DNA of 62,831 bases, taken from CAZCVI01 sp964502145. GTDB taxonomy: Bacteria; Acidobacteriota; Aminicenantia; UBA2199. Of this stretch, positions 51,472 through 60,611 are shown piece after piece; within the stretch, counting starts at the first letter, position 1, and every line of letters starts with the position of its first letter. The DNA is taken from the NCBI GenBank assembly GCA_964502145.1, contig CAZCVI010000038.1, positions 1-62,831 of the forward strand, given 5' to 3'. The translations under genes and the position numbers were made by a program. The notes beneath the pieces are model-generated. The model did not search any database. It had not been told where the DNA came from and worked only from the letters and a program-made list of their open reading frames with translations.

Positions 51472-53061
51472 TCACATCCCGTAAATGGTAATTGTACTGC
51501 CGTTGAAGGTTCTTTCTTTTGTGAATATCTTTTCTTTCCAAGACTTCTTTGCCGCTTGGTTTATAATCAATAAATAACCTACCGAAGCTCCACATTTATC
51601 CATGTATTGGTAGGTTTGTTCCAAACCTTGTTTAATCGTCGTTTCCAATTTGCCGTACTGGATTTTTAATTCTATTACTGCCCGTTGAATAGAACCTCTA
51701 TAGGGCCAAAAAACCATTATATCCGTTCTCTGTCTTCCTAATCCATATTCCCGTTCCACCCGCCCGCCACCATTAACAATACGCTGTAAAAAAGCTTGTA
51801 ATAACAACTGCGGCCCGGCTTCCTTATAATCAAAACCCCCTACCCAACTCTCGAATTGATTTCTGAAAAAATCCTGATAAGCCAGTAATAATTTCCCCAT
51901 ATCCAAACTACCATCTTCTTTGAGATACCATAACGATTCCTGGTGAATGGTTAATTGCGTACTGTAAGTAATTGTCCTGGGGATAACTTCCTGGTATATC
52001 CGATTGGCAATCCGTATTTGCCGGTCTTTTTTTACCAAACCCAGGTCAACTACATAATCAATATCGTCCTGCGGTATAGTTTCCGATTTTTCTGAACCCA
52101 CTAGTAACGGTTCAATCACCCGTCGAACCCGATCTTCTTTCAACTTATCACTCAATTGATCCAAATGAGTATCACGACGCAAGATGAGATTCTCTTTCGC
52201 TTGCTCAATAATACTGCGCGTAATCTCTTTATTTCGATCCCGTCCCTCTTTCATGTCAAAACAAGCTTCATAAGCCAGTGCATTCACCAACCAAGGTTGT
52301 CCTTCAGTTAAATCCCAGACCAATTGAAAAATATCCTTGGCAAAAGATTGCCCCGTTTCTGTTGTATGCTGCTGATACAATGCTTCTATTTCAAAGGCAT
52401 TAAAATTTCCCAAGCGCAACGATTTTGTTTTGATATTAAAAGCACTACCGCCAGTTACCACATCTTTCTGTTCATCGGAATAAATCCGATAATCCCTGAC
52501 ATCACGAACACCACAAAGAATAACACTTTGCGGAAAAGCACCAGGACGCATAGTATAACCACTACGCAACTGACGAAGCACAGAAATCAAGGTATCTCCG
52601 ACTAAACTATCGATTTCATCAATAAAAAGAACAATCGGTTTCTCACTCTGCTGACTCCATTGACTCAACATTTGGTTTAGACCAATAAGTGCCCCATTTT
52701 TATTTAAAATTGGCACCCAATTCTCTTCAATAAACGAATCCTTAAGATAGTAAGAAGCGCTTTGCCCCAATGCACTGAGAATAGCTTTAATACCTTCATG
52801 AATATTTTGCCGGGCGGCCTGCGCAGCCTCAACATTTACATACAGACATGTATAGTTCCCCTGCTGGTTCAGGTACTCCATCAATGACAGCATGTACGAC
52901 GTTTTACCCGTCTGCCTGGGCGCATGCAGAACGAAATATTTCTGATTTTCAATGAGAATTTCTATCTCTTCAAGATCAATCCGATGTAGCGGATCGATCA
53001 GGTAATGATCGTTCGCGTTGACTGGTCCGGCTGTATTAAAATGTTTTCTGGCTATACTCAT
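51472..53061 (-). CDS. AAA-like ATPase with C-terminal PD-(D/E)XK domain
   Basis: The 529-residue protein has Walker A APRQTGKT (47-54) and Walker B VLFIDEID (near 145), then a winged-helix/lid region with TEGQPWLVNALAYEAC. The C-terminal 110 residues look like a PD-(D/E)XK nuclease fold (RQRTDIMVFW, then AVIELKIQYG, then GLEQTYQYMDKC) with the Asp, Glu and Lys of the motif present. The family is common in environmental bacteria as AAA-like/ATP-binding protein; its role is uncertain, perhaps mobile-element or defence related. There is no Shine-Dalgarno; the ATG lies 6 nt after a -10 box. Confidence 0.82.
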   Translation of the reverse strand: MSIARKHFNTAGPVNANDHYLIDPLHRIDLEEIEILIENQKYFVLHAPRQTGKTSYMLSLMEYLNQQGNYTCLYVNVEAAQAARQNIHEGIKAILSALGQSASYYLKDSFIEENWVPILNKNGALIGLNQMLSQWSQQSEKPIVLFIDEIDSLVGDTLISVLRQLRSGYTMRPGAFPQSVILCGVRDVRDYRIYSDEQKDVVTGGSAFNIKTKSLRLGNFNAFEIEALYQQHTTETGQSFAKDIFQLVWDLTEGQPWLVNALAYEACFDMKEGRDRNKEITRSIIEQAKENLILRRDTHLDQLSDKLKEDRVRRVIEPLLVGSEKSETIPQDDIDYVVDLGLVKKDRQIRIANRIYQEVIPRTITYSTQLTIHQESLWYLKEDGSLDMGKLLLAYQDFFRNQFESWVGGFDYKEAGPQLLLQAFLQRIVNGGGRVEREYGLGRQRTDIMVFWPYRGSIQRAVIELKIQYGKLETTIKQGLEQTYQYMDKCGASVGYLLIINQAAKKSWKEKIFTKERTFNGSTITIYGM

Positions 53062-53067
53062 GGGTCT

Positions 53068-53096
53068 ATTTTAATGGATTTGAGAGATCGTGTCAA
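53068..53096 (-). promoter_or_regulatory. Leaderless promoter of the AAA/PD-(D/E)XK gene
   Basis: TTGACA (53091-53096), 17 nt, TAAAAT (53068-53073), 6 nt, ATG at 53061, on the minus strand. Confidence 0.75.
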
Positions 53097-53139
53097 TGGT
53101 GTAGGGCAGTTTTGACGAATGACAATAGATGATAGAAAG

Positions 53140-53266
53140 AAAAAGAAGACCACAGATTACGCAGATTTAAATGATTAGACAGATTAAAAAGATAAGGTTT
53201 TTTTAAAAAAGTCCTCTTTTAATCCATGTAATCATTTAAATCTGCGTAATCTGTGGTCTTCTTTTT
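53140..53266. repeat. Perfect 38-bp inverted repeat with 51-nt loop
   Basis: The arm at 53140-53177 (core gaccacagattacgcagat) pairs exactly with 53229-53266. The arms resemble the accacagattacgcagatt phrase that is dispersed in many bacterial genomes. It lies downstream of the DUF5989 gene and upstream of the AAA gene promoter. Read leftward the stem is followed by a T-rich run, so it could end the carbamoyltransferase operon transcript. Confidence 0.9.
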
Positions 53267-53310
53267 TTTTTTATCTATTACCATGGGCTGAACAGTAACA
53301 AAAAAGAATT

Positions 53311-53466
53311 CTAAAACAAGGTGTATATAAAGGGGGCAATAACGGAACCCTGTGTGACCATCAACAAGACTCCTATCAATACCAATATGATGATGATGGG
53401 AATCATCCAATACTTCTTATTCTCCATTAAAAAGTCAAATATCTCTTTTAATATCGCTAATTTCAT
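53311..53466 (-). CDS. DUF5989 (SxtK-like) small membrane protein
   Basis: The 51-residue protein starts MKLAILKEIFDFLMENKKYW, has one membrane helix (IPIIIILVLIGVLLMV) and ends in TQGSVIAPFIYTLF. The helix followed by APFIYTLF is the DUF5989 signature. GGAG lies 5 nt before the ATG. These tiny proteins follow SxtJ genes in carbamoyltransferase operons, as sxtK does in saxitoxin clusters. It starts 15 nt after the SxtJ gene. The function is unknown. Confidence 0.88.
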   Translation of the reverse strand: MKLAILKEIFDFLMENKKYWMIPIIIILVLIGVLLMVTQGSVIAPFIYTLF

Positions 53467-53481
53467 GAATACTCCATAGTT

Positions 53482-53880
53482 TTAATACTGCTTCTCTATA
53501 CTCACGGAACTTTCCCATTGCTCGTAATAAGAGACTTGGGTCTTATCTATCTTGACATGTAATAAGGGTTTCCCAGTCAAACGCTTGAACACGGCAATGG
53601 GCGTCAGAATGAAATAATACACCACGGTAGTGATCATCCCAAAAATAAAACTCCCTATCTTGCCGGTATACTTTGAGATGAACTCAAAGGCAGGCACGAG
53701 ATACGTGGCTAATAAAAAGATCAATACCTGGATGACAATCAGAACAACCCATACCACGGGCGTTACGCGTGACACAAGAAGATGATGCCTGATCATTAAA
53801 AAATAGACCAGCAACCATAACAATATAGTAAAAAAAATCGCGGCATTTAGTGCTTTTTGTTTTGTGTTTTTCGTTTTCAC
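53482..53880 (-). CDS. SxtJ-family membrane protein
   Basis: The 132-residue protein starts with GTG after GAGGTATAGCGA. It has three membrane helices (about 10-30, 40-62, 70-97) and a short C-terminal tail containing FKRLTGKPLL, typical of SxtJ proteins. The family always accompanies NodU/CmcH-type carbamoyltransferases; its molecular role is not established. It lies 15 nt after the carbamoyltransferase and 15 nt before the DUF5989 gene. Confidence 0.85.
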   Translation of the reverse strand: MKTKNTKQKALNAAIFFTILLWLLVYFLMIRHHLLVSRVTPVVWVVLIVIQVLIFLLATYLVPAFEFISKYTGKIGSFIFGMITTVVYYFILTPIAVFKRLTGKPLLHVKIDKTQVSYYEQWESSVSIEKQY

Positions 53881-53895
53881 TCGCTATACCTCAAA

Positions 53896-55710
53896 CTAAT
53901 CCAATGGAAACTGCTTGATCCATTCATAATCAATCTCTTGTCGGTCTTCCGGTTTCTTCTCCAACAGAAAACCTTCCAATAACAGATAATCCATATCCGT
54001 ATTCTTAAACACCCGGTACGCATCCTGCGGCGATTGCACAATGGGTTCACTCCTGACATTAAAAGACGTGTTGATAATCACGGGACAACCCGTGCGCCGA
54101 TAAAAGGCCTGGATAATAGCATAATAAAGGGGATTAACATCCTTGTTGACAGTGTGAACCCGGGCGGAAAAATCCACATGGGTAATGGCGGGAATAAACG
54201 AACGGGGCACTTCTAATTTTTCTAAACCTAGTTTGGTTTCTAAGAGGTTTTGTACATCCAAACGTTTCTTTGGCAAGACATCATATACCAATAACATATA
54301 CGGCGAGGGCTGATTAAAATCAAAATAATTCTCCACTTCCTCTTCCAATAGGGAAGGCGCAAAAGGCCGGAACGATTCACGGAACTTGATCTTAATATTC
54401 ATTACTTTCTGCATTTTTTGCGACCGCGCATCCCCGATAATACTGCGATGTCCCAACGCACGCGGCCCATATTCCATACGACCGTGAAAAAGCCCAATCA
54501 CTTTCTCACTATCCAATAACTCGGCCATCCGTTCGGCGATCTGATTCTCTGCTAATTTTTCGTAAGCAATATTGTTTTCTTCTAAAAATTGCTGCACGGT
54601 GGCGGCACTAAACGAGGGACCGAGGAACGAACCGCTTTGACCATCGGGTTTATTATTAACTTGTCGCGGATTCCCCAAATGATGGTACCACATGTGTAAT
54701 GCGGCACCTAATGCACCTCCGGCATCACCAGAAGCGGGTTGAATCCAGATGTTTTTGAAGATTTGTTTTCTTAATAGTTTCCCATTCACCACACAATTTA
54801 ACGCCACACCACCCGCGAGAGCTAAATTATCGCCACCGATTTCTTTTTTCGCATAACGAACGATTTTTTCCATTGTCTCTTCTAATACGACCTGAATAGA
54901 AGCGGCCATATCCATGTCTAATTGCCGGATTGGACTCTCTGGGTGACGTGGTGTGGCGCCGAAGAGTTTGGAAAACTGGCGGTTGGTCATGGTTAACCCA
55001 ATATGATAATTAAAATAGTCGAGATTCAAACGAAAGGAGCCGTCGTCCTTCACATCAATCAAAAAATCGTAAATCAGTTGTTTATACTTGGGTTCACCAT
55101 ACGGCGCGAGTCCCATTAATTTATACTCACCGGAATTAACGCGAAAGCCATTAAAATAGGTAAACGCGGAATACAATAATCCCAACGAATGGGGAAAGCG
55201 GATGGTCTTTTGAATATCTAACCGGTTCGCTATTCCCTTGCCAATGGTCATGGTTTCCCATTCCCCCACACCGTCAATGGTAATCACAGCGGCTTCAGTA
55301 AACGGGGAAGGAAAAAAAGCAGATGCAGCATGAGCTTCATGATGTTTCACAAAGGCAATTTTGTCGTTTTGGGTGTGCTCGTGGATGAGTTGTTTCATAA
55401 AAAGCTTCTCTTTAAACCAGACTGGCATAGCACTTAAAAAACTACGCAGACCACGTGGGGCAAACTGCACATATGTGGATAACAAACGATCGAATTTCAA
55501 AAATGGTTTCTCGTAAAAAACAACCCAATCGACTTGCGCGGGAGTAATGCCAGTAAATTCATAGGCATTCTTTAACGCTTGCTCTGGGAACCGGGGATCA
55601 TGCTTCTTACGAGTGAAGCGCTCTTCCTGAGCAGCGTACAGAATCGTACCGTCTTTGATAATCGCCACGGCACTGTCATGATAAAATGCGGATATTCCAA
55701 GTATGATCAT
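53896..55710 (-). CDS. NodU/CmcH-family carbamoyltransferase
   Basis: The 604-residue enzyme has the N-terminal ASKHA-like start ILGISAFYHDSAVAIIKDG, the metal-binding HHEAHAAS (123-130), ITIDGVGEWET and GGVALNCVVNGKL, and a C-terminal YrdC-like part (YGPRALGHRSI, FRPFAPSLL, CPVIINTSFNVRSEPIV). It transfers carbamoyl from carbamoyl phosphate, through carbamoyl-AMP, to a hydroxyl of a secondary metabolite or sugar. The acceptor is unknown; no biosynthetic cluster is adjacent. It leads a three-gene operon with SxtJ and DUF5989. The ATG has no Shine-Dalgarno and is at the predicted transcription start. Confidence 0.93.
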   Translation of the reverse strand: MIILGISAFYHDSAVAIIKDGTILYAAQEERFTRKKHDPRFPEQALKNAYEFTGITPAQVDWVVFYEKPFLKFDRLLSTYVQFAPRGLRSFLSAMPVWFKEKLFMKQLIHEHTQNDKIAFVKHHEAHAASAFFPSPFTEAAVITIDGVGEWETMTIGKGIANRLDIQKTIRFPHSLGLLYSAFTYFNGFRVNSGEYKLMGLAPYGEPKYKQLIYDFLIDVKDDGSFRLNLDYFNYHIGLTMTNRQFSKLFGATPRHPESPIRQLDMDMAASIQVVLEETMEKIVRYAKKEIGGDNLALAGGVALNCVVNGKLLRKQIFKNIWIQPASGDAGGALGAALHMWYHHLGNPRQVNNKPDGQSGSFLGPSFSAATVQQFLEENNIAYEKLAENQIAERMAELLDSEKVIGLFHGRMEYGPRALGHRSIIGDARSQKMQKVMNIKIKFRESFRPFAPSLLEEEVENYFDFNQPSPYMLLVYDVLPKKRLDVQNLLETKLGLEKLEVPRSFIPAITHVDFSARVHTVNKDVNPLYYAIIQAFYRRTGCPVIINTSFNVRSEPIVQSPQDAYRVFKNTDMDYLLLEGFLLEKKPEDRQEIDYEWIKQFPLD

Positions 55711-55716
55711 AAAAAG

Positions 55717-55745
55717 ATTATAGTAAAGTGAGAACAGTTTGTCAA
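55717..55745 (-). promoter_or_regulatory. Perfect-consensus leaderless promoter of the carbamoyltransferase operon
   Basis: TTGACA (55740-55745), 17 nt, TATAAT (55717-55722), 6 nt, ATG at 55710, on the minus strand. Both boxes are perfect. Confidence 0.85.
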
Positions 55746-55766
55746 TTTCTTTTTTGCCGCTGGCAG

Positions 55767-55799
55767 CCAGGGGGCTTTTTTGAAAAGACCGCCCCCTGG
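55767..55799. repeat. 9-bp G/C-rich inverted repeat between divergent genes
   Basis: CCAGGGGGC (55767-55775) and GCCCCCTGG (55791-55799) with a 15-nt loop lie between the divergent promoters. This resembles a REP-like element; an operator role is possible. Confidence 0.65.
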
Positions 55800-55825
55800 A
55801 CCCCTGAAAAACTTTTTATTATGTC

Positions 55826-55854
55826 TTGAAGAAAGAGAGGGGAATAGTTATAAT
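55826..55854 (+). promoter_or_regulatory. Promoter of the two-component system
   Basis: TTGAAG (55826-55831), 17 nt, perfect TATAAT (55849-55854). The ATG at 55853 overlaps the -10, so translation must start at the ATG at 55865, 10 nt downstream. Confidence 0.7.
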
Positions 55855-55864
55855 GGGAGTGAAT

Positions 55865-58114
55865 ATGGGACGCAAGGATAAAAAATGGTCTGTTCTGGTG
55901 ATGTTAGCGGTGATTATTCCTGGCTTGATTATTGGCTTGGTAGGAATATACCTGGTATCCCAGCAAAAAAACGCCCGCTTACCAATGGTAAGACAAGAAT
56001 ATTTCAACCGCCTCACTATTCTCCGCCACACTGTGGAAACGACAACCAAAGAACAACTGGAAAAAGCCTGCCAACATATGGAATCCAATTCCCCTAATCT
56101 CACAGCAACGGCAACTCTCCAAGAAAGTATAAAAACACTGCTGCTCCGCTTCCCCATGGTAAAATACCCCTTCTTAATCAGCACAACCACGGGTTTCCTC
56201 TTCCCCCTCTCCCAAAAAGCACAACTCCCCTTAACCTCCTCCCCAGTCCTGAACCCAGAAACACAAATTACCGATAAAAAAACGAAACAATTTTATAAAC
56301 AAGGCTATGACGCGGAATACCAACAGAAAAATTTCACGGCAGCGATTAAAGCATACCTGTTCTGCCTTGAAACAAATTTCACGGGCGCAGTAGCGGTAAA
56401 ACCCTATATCCTAAATGCGATTGCCCGTTGTTATGCAAAATTATATTTCTTCCCCCAAGCCATCACCTATTACAAACGCATCCTAACCCTTCCTGGGGAA
56501 CGAGTAAAAAAGGATCCTTTTCTCTATTTTACAGTGCTCCGTCACCTGGCAGTCTCTTACCGACAGATGGGTTATACAGAGGAAGCAGTGCAATGGTACT
56601 TGCAATTATATGAAGAATCGCCCCGTGGCGATAATGCGAGTGAACCCGGCCCCTTTTTATTCTATAAGAATGAAGCACTGGATTATTTAAACCGTTTCAA
56701 CCACGAAACAGGGAAAAGCGAGGATGTGTCAACGCCGGTATCCCGTTTTTCCCGTGCGAAAGCGAAGGATCGCCTGGAAAAAGCTTCGGAATTGGATATC
56801 GACTTACAATGGTTCTATTTTGATACGGAGGTGGCAGACGAAGGCGAGATCACAAGAAAGGAAACGGACGGCAAAGAGTCGCGATTCTTCAAACTACGGG
56901 AACTGTATGAATCGGATGATGAAAAAACACAGTTCTATCACCTGCTTGATGCGACAGAGTTCGGGGCAGTGAAAATAAACGGGGCCAAAGAATCGAAAGA
57001 ATCGGCGATTGTAATCAGACGATTGGAAAGAAGAATGGGCAAGCAGGGAGTGGATATTTGTTATAAACCGATTATTAAAAATCATCCTCGTTTGGGCACC
57101 GTGTATTTTGGGTTCATGCTTTCCTTTCAGTATGTGCAGCAGGAGTTGTTGCCTTCTCTTGTGCAGCAAGAGTTTAGCGGGTCCAATCTTTTTGTAGAGG
57201 CCCATGAGAACCAGAAAAACGGTTTACTGTCCGTTCCGTTTTTGTCTATGTTCAAGGGGAATCGTTTGACTCTTTTTTCGTTGCAACCGGATTATTTTGA
57301 AACTATTGTGGTTCGTGAGATTCGCTTGTATTATGGATTGTGGGGGGCTTTGGTGATTGTATTGGGTTTGGGCATAGTTGTTTTTTACAAGTATGTAGCG
57401 CGTGAAGCGCAGTTAGTGCGGTTAAAAGCGGAGTTTGTGGACAGTGTTTCGCATACTTTAAAAACGCCCTTGACGCGTATCTCTTTGTTGGCGGAGAATG
57501 TAGCCCAGGGTTGGGTAACGGGAGAAGCACAAAAAAAAGAGTTCTTTGGCAGCATTGTTTGGGAAACAGCGCGGATGAGTGAAATGATTGATAACATGTT
57601 GAACTTTTCCAGGATTGAAGCAGGAAAAGAACATTTTGAACCAGAATCCTTGTATCTTCAAGAACAGGTGGCAGAAATAGTGGCGGGGTATGTTCAATAT
57701 GCGTCGAACCATGGGTTCCAGTTGGAAGTGGATTTGGAAAAGACAGTGCCGCAGGTTTTTGTGGATTCTAAAGCGCTGAAATTGATTCTGGGAAATTTAT
57801 TGCAGAATGCGTTCAAGTATTCATTGACGGAGAAGGTGGTTCGTGTGCGGGTGTTTCGGGAAAAAGAAGCAGGCGTGATCGAAGTCGCCGATCGTGGGAT
57901 GGGAATTGAAATGAAGTATTTGCCACTGTTATTTAAAAAATTCTCCCGTGTTCCTGACCCCCGCGTGTCTGCGATTGAGGGGAGTGGGTTGGGGCTGTTT
58001 TTGGTTCGTTTTGCCGTGACCGCTCATAGAGGTAAAATAGTGGTAAACAGTACCCTTCATCAAGGCACTACCTTCAAAATAACTTTTCCACTGGTCACGG
58101 AGGTACAAAAATGA
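55865..58114 (+). CDS. Membrane sensor histidine kinase with TPR-like sensor domain
   Basis: The 749-residue kinase has a membrane helix at about 10-32 and another near 485-505. The outer loop between them contains TPR-like pairs (YDAEYQQKNFTAAIKAYLFCLE, YAKLYFFPQAITYYKRIL, YRQMGYTEEAVQWYLQLYEE), an unusual periplasmic sensor. The cytosolic part has the H box SHTLKTPLTRI, the N box GNLLQNAFKYS, VADRGMGIE and GSGLGLFLVR. All catalytic residues are present. The start at 55865 is set by the promoter and gives a short N-terminus before the first helix. The gene overlaps the response regulator by 4 nt. Confidence 0.9.
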   Translation: MGRKDKKWSVLVMLAVIIPGLIIGLVGIYLVSQQKNARLPMVRQEYFNRLTILRHTVETTTKEQLEKACQHMESNSPNLTATATLQESIKTLLLRFPMVKYPFLISTTTGFLFPLSQKAQLPLTSSPVLNPETQITDKKTKQFYKQGYDAEYQQKNFTAAIKAYLFCLETNFTGAVAVKPYILNAIARCYAKLYFFPQAITYYKRILTLPGERVKKDPFLYFTVLRHLAVSYRQMGYTEEAVQWYLQLYEESPRGDNASEPGPFLFYKNEALDYLNRFNHETGKSEDVSTPVSRFSRAKAKDRLEKASELDIDLQWFYFDTEVADEGEITRKETDGKESRFFKLRELYESDDEKTQFYHLLDATEFGAVKINGAKESKESAIVIRRLERRMGKQGVDICYKPIIKNHPRLGTVYFGFMLSFQYVQQELLPSLVQQEFSGSNLFVEAHENQKNGLLSVPFLSMFKGNRLTLFSLQPDYFETIVVREIRLYYGLWGALVIVLGLGIVVFYKYVAREAQLVRLKAEFVDSVSHTLKTPLTRISLLAENVAQGWVTGEAQKKEFFGSIVWETARMSEMIDNMLNFSRIEAGKEHFEPESLYLQEQVAEIVAGYVQYASNHGFQLEVDLEKTVPQVFVDSKALKLILGNLLQNAFKYSLTEKVVRVRVFREKEAGVIEVADRGMGIEMKYLPLLFKKFSRVPDPRVSAIEGSGLGLFLVRFAVTAHRGKIVVNSTLHQGTTFKITFPLVTEVQK

Positions 58115-58803
58115 ACAAGATTCTGATTATTGAAGATGATCGCACTATTATCGAGGGGTTGGTTAACGCCTTTACGTTTAATGGTTTTGAAGTTCGCGCG
58201 GTCGGCAGTAGCGAGGAAGGAGTAGTTGTATTTCAACAAGCAAAGCCTGATCTGGTTATTTTGGATATCATGTTACCCGGTGCCGATGGTTTTGAGATGT
58301 GCAAGAGAATCCGTTCTTTCGATTTGCGCACCCCGATCATCATGTTAACCGCCAAGAGTCAGGAGAGTGATAAGTTATTAAGTTTTGAGTTAGGGGCCGA
58401 TGATTATGTAACCAAGCCTTTTAGTGCCAAAGAGCTGATTGCCCGTGTGAAAGCGGTCTTAAAACGCAGTGTAAAAAACGTTCCCGAACCAGAAGTGGAG
58501 CGATGGCAGGTAGTAGTAGGCAGTTCCACCATTAATTTTCGTGATTTTACCATTATTCGGGGCGGTGTGGAGTACCCACTTTCTCCCAAGGAGCAACACA
58601 TTTTAAAACTCTTGGTACGCCATCCCGATACAGTGATATCCAGGTCCAAGATTATAGATGAGGTTTGGGGTGACGAGTATTTTCCTTCCCCTAAAACCAT
58701 TGACAATTTCGTCGTCAAGTTGCGGGGCAAGATCGAAGAGAATCCCAGACAGCCCCGTCATATCTTAACCGTTCATGGTGCTGGCTACAAGTTTAAATAT
58801 TAA
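58111..58803 (+). CDS. OmpR-family response regulator
   Basis: The 230-residue protein has a receiver with acidic pocket IEDD, the phosphoacceptor Asp in VILDIMLPGADG (near 52) and the Lys in VTKPFSAKEL. A C-terminal winged helix follows (PLSPKEQHILKLLVRHP, SRSKIIDEVWG, TIDNFVVKLRGKIEENP, VHGAGYKFKY). It is the cognate regulator of the kinase, with an ATGA start/stop overlap. Its targets are unknown; the neighbouring 58929 gene is a candidate. Confidence 0.95.
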   Translation: MNKILIIEDDRTIIEGLVNAFTFNGFEVRAVGSSEEGVVVFQQAKPDLVILDIMLPGADGFEMCKRIRSFDLRTPIIMLTAKSQESDKLLSFELGADDYVTKPFSAKELIARVKAVLKRSVKNVPEPEVERWQVVVGSSTINFRDFTIIRGGVEYPLSPKEQHILKLLVRHPDTVISRSKIIDEVWGDEYFPSPKTIDNFVVKLRGKIEENPRQPRHILTVHGAGYKFKY

Positions 58804-58928
58804 TGTCGCTCGGCTTGTAATGGTATAATTTTTTGATTACTATTTTATTACCATTTTATTACCTTTATATGGCCATTAAGAGACTTCTTTTTTTGATTTT
58901 TATTGTATTATAATACTGGAGGTAAAAA

Positions 58929-60389
58929 ATGAAAAAAATATTAATCATGAGTGTTGCGGTTCTGGTTTTTGTGGTGCTTTTATTTGTAGGCATTAATCTG
59001 GTGGATAGTTCGCGAGCGCGGTTAGATATCGGCGTGGAGGTGGATGATTCTTCCCTGGCTAGTTTCAGCAAAAGTGTTGCGTCCGTTCCCTCTTATGAAC
59101 GAAATAATGGGTTCTTCCGGTTGTGGTCATTAACAGAACCAGTAAACGTCGATATCGAAGCCGAGGAAATATTCCTCAAGTACCGGCGTTTATGTGATCC
59201 GCAATTTGATAATGAAAAATATATCAAAGAGTGGGGCGCTGGAAAAGAAAATTTTGTAGCTGGCGAAAAATTCAAGGGCCAATATACTCGGTTCTCCCAG
59301 TTGCGTCTGGAATTACTCAAAAAGTATGGCACCTTTGATTCTTTTGCCATCAGCAAGGAAGGTGATTGGGCCCAATTTTTATTAACCGTGAAGCCAGTCG
59401 CGCTGGAGTTAAAGCAGTTGTCCGGTGTCTATTTGGAACGGTATGAAAAAGTAGTGACCAGTCCAATATTAATCGAGTCTACCCTGATTCGGAAAGACCC
59501 CTTGGTCCCCCACCTTTTAGCATGGCTCCAACAAGCCCGTTTATATAATATTGACAAAATGCTGGAAGCAATGGAAGGGAATTGGGAGAGTGGCGTTTCC
59601 AAATTATTGCTCCATGTAGAGATGGCTAAAAAAGCAGTTAAAGGCAGTCGCACAATGATCTATAATCTAATAGCGAAAGCCGTCATGCGGGAATCTTTGC
59701 ACGCCTTGGCCAGCTTGATGAATCAACCCGAGTTTCCCGATACTCTCTATGATAAAATTATCCAGGGTTTACCTGTCTTGTCTTATGAAGAGTTCGGAAC
59801 CCGCGTGCCCCTCTTATGGGAAGGGTTCCTTTTCACTCAATCAGAACAGGGTGGGCTCTTTTATCAAAAGAATCGGACCCGTCAATATTATTACAATTTC
59901 TTGAGTCAACTGGTGAACAGTGAGACGACTCCTCCCTTCATGTGGAAAAGTGTGCCTTTGGAATATCGTGTCAAAAAAGGTTTCTTCTGGTGGCTGCAAA
60001 ACCCGGCAGGCAAAGCCGAGTTCGAGAAGAATATCCGTTCGGATTCCTACAGAAATCTTTTTACCACCGTCTTCAAAGCCTATTCTCTCAAAGCCACCTA
60101 TGACATGGTGCGCATCTCAGCAGAGCTTCATAAACAGTATAATATAGAGAATAATTCAATAAATAATCAAGTCACCGCCAAGAAATCGGTTCCAGAACTT
60201 TTACAGGGTTTGGAAACCTATCGTTCCTGGGTAGACGCTTGTACGGGTTTGCCTTATCGTTGGAACGAGCAAAAGCAAATCCTGTATAGTTTCGGTGTCG
60301 ATCGTAATGATGATGGTGGCAAAGTGGACAGGAGCAGCATGGATACTGATATCCCTGTGCCTGTGGTTTTATATATTAAAAATAAGTAA
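58929..60389 (+). CDS. Single-pass extracytoplasmic protein of unknown function
   Basis: The 486-residue protein has an N-terminal signal anchor (KKILIMSVAVLVFVVLLFVGINLV) and a long, mainly helical outer domain. It ends with a segment (YRWNEQKQILYSFGVDRNDDGGK) like the C-terminal Ca-binding-type tail found in some pseudopilin-related or planctomycete-type proteins (LYSxGxDxxDDGG). No enzymatic motif is seen. GGAGGT lies just before the ATG. A strong intrinsic terminator follows at 60428. It may respond to the upstream two-component system. Confidence 0.7.
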   Translation: MKKILIMSVAVLVFVVLLFVGINLVDSSRARLDIGVEVDDSSLASFSKSVASVPSYERNNGFFRLWSLTEPVNVDIEAEEIFLKYRRLCDPQFDNEKYIKEWGAGKENFVAGEKFKGQYTRFSQLRLELLKKYGTFDSFAISKEGDWAQFLLTVKPVALELKQLSGVYLERYEKVVTSPILIESTLIRKDPLVPHLLAWLQQARLYNIDKMLEAMEGNWESGVSKLLLHVEMAKKAVKGSRTMIYNLIAKAVMRESLHALASLMNQPEFPDTLYDKIIQGLPVLSYEEFGTRVPLLWEGFLFTQSEQGGLFYQKNRTRQYYYNFLSQLVNSETTPPFMWKSVPLEYRVKKGFFWWLQNPAGKAEFEKNIRSDSYRNLFTTVFKAYSLKATYDMVRISAELHKQYNIENNSINNQVTAKKSVPELLQGLETYRSWVDACTGLPYRWNEQKQILYSFGVDRNDDGGKVDRSSMDTDIPVPVVLYIKNK

Positions 60390-60427
60390 AAAAAGCGTTG
60401 AACGACACGAATTTTCACGAAAAATTG

Positions 60428-60458
60428 GGGTGATGCCCCTGTGGTCACCCTTTTTTTT
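60428..60458 (+). terminator. Intrinsic terminator after the 58929 gene
   Basis: GGGTGA (60428-60433) and TCACCC (60445-60450) form a perfect 6-bp stem, followed directly by eight T residues. An outer imperfect repeat (acgaattttcacgaaaaa against ttcgtgttaattcgt) extends the palindrome. Confidence 0.8.
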
Positions 60459-60538
60459 CGTGTTAATTCGTTGTTAACTGGTGGACCAAAGAAAAAAAAA
60501 TAAAAAAAATCTGGAAAAGATTAAAGTTCATTCAGAAA

Positions 60539-60568
60539 TTGACGATGAAAGAGATAAGTAGGTATATA
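60539..60568 (+). promoter_or_regulatory. Candidate promoter of the HExxH protein
   Basis: TTGACG (60539-60544), 18 nt, TATATA (60563-60568), giving a leader of about 35 nt. Confidence 0.45.
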
Positions 60569-60611
60569 TCTTTGTTATGCCTAGAAAAAAAGCAAATAAG
60601 AAGTGATAGTT

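Noticed and set aside
53896..55710. Saxitoxin-like biosynthetic cluster
   Set aside because: Only the carbamoyltransferase-SxtJ-DUF5989 trio is present; no other biosynthetic genes accompany it.
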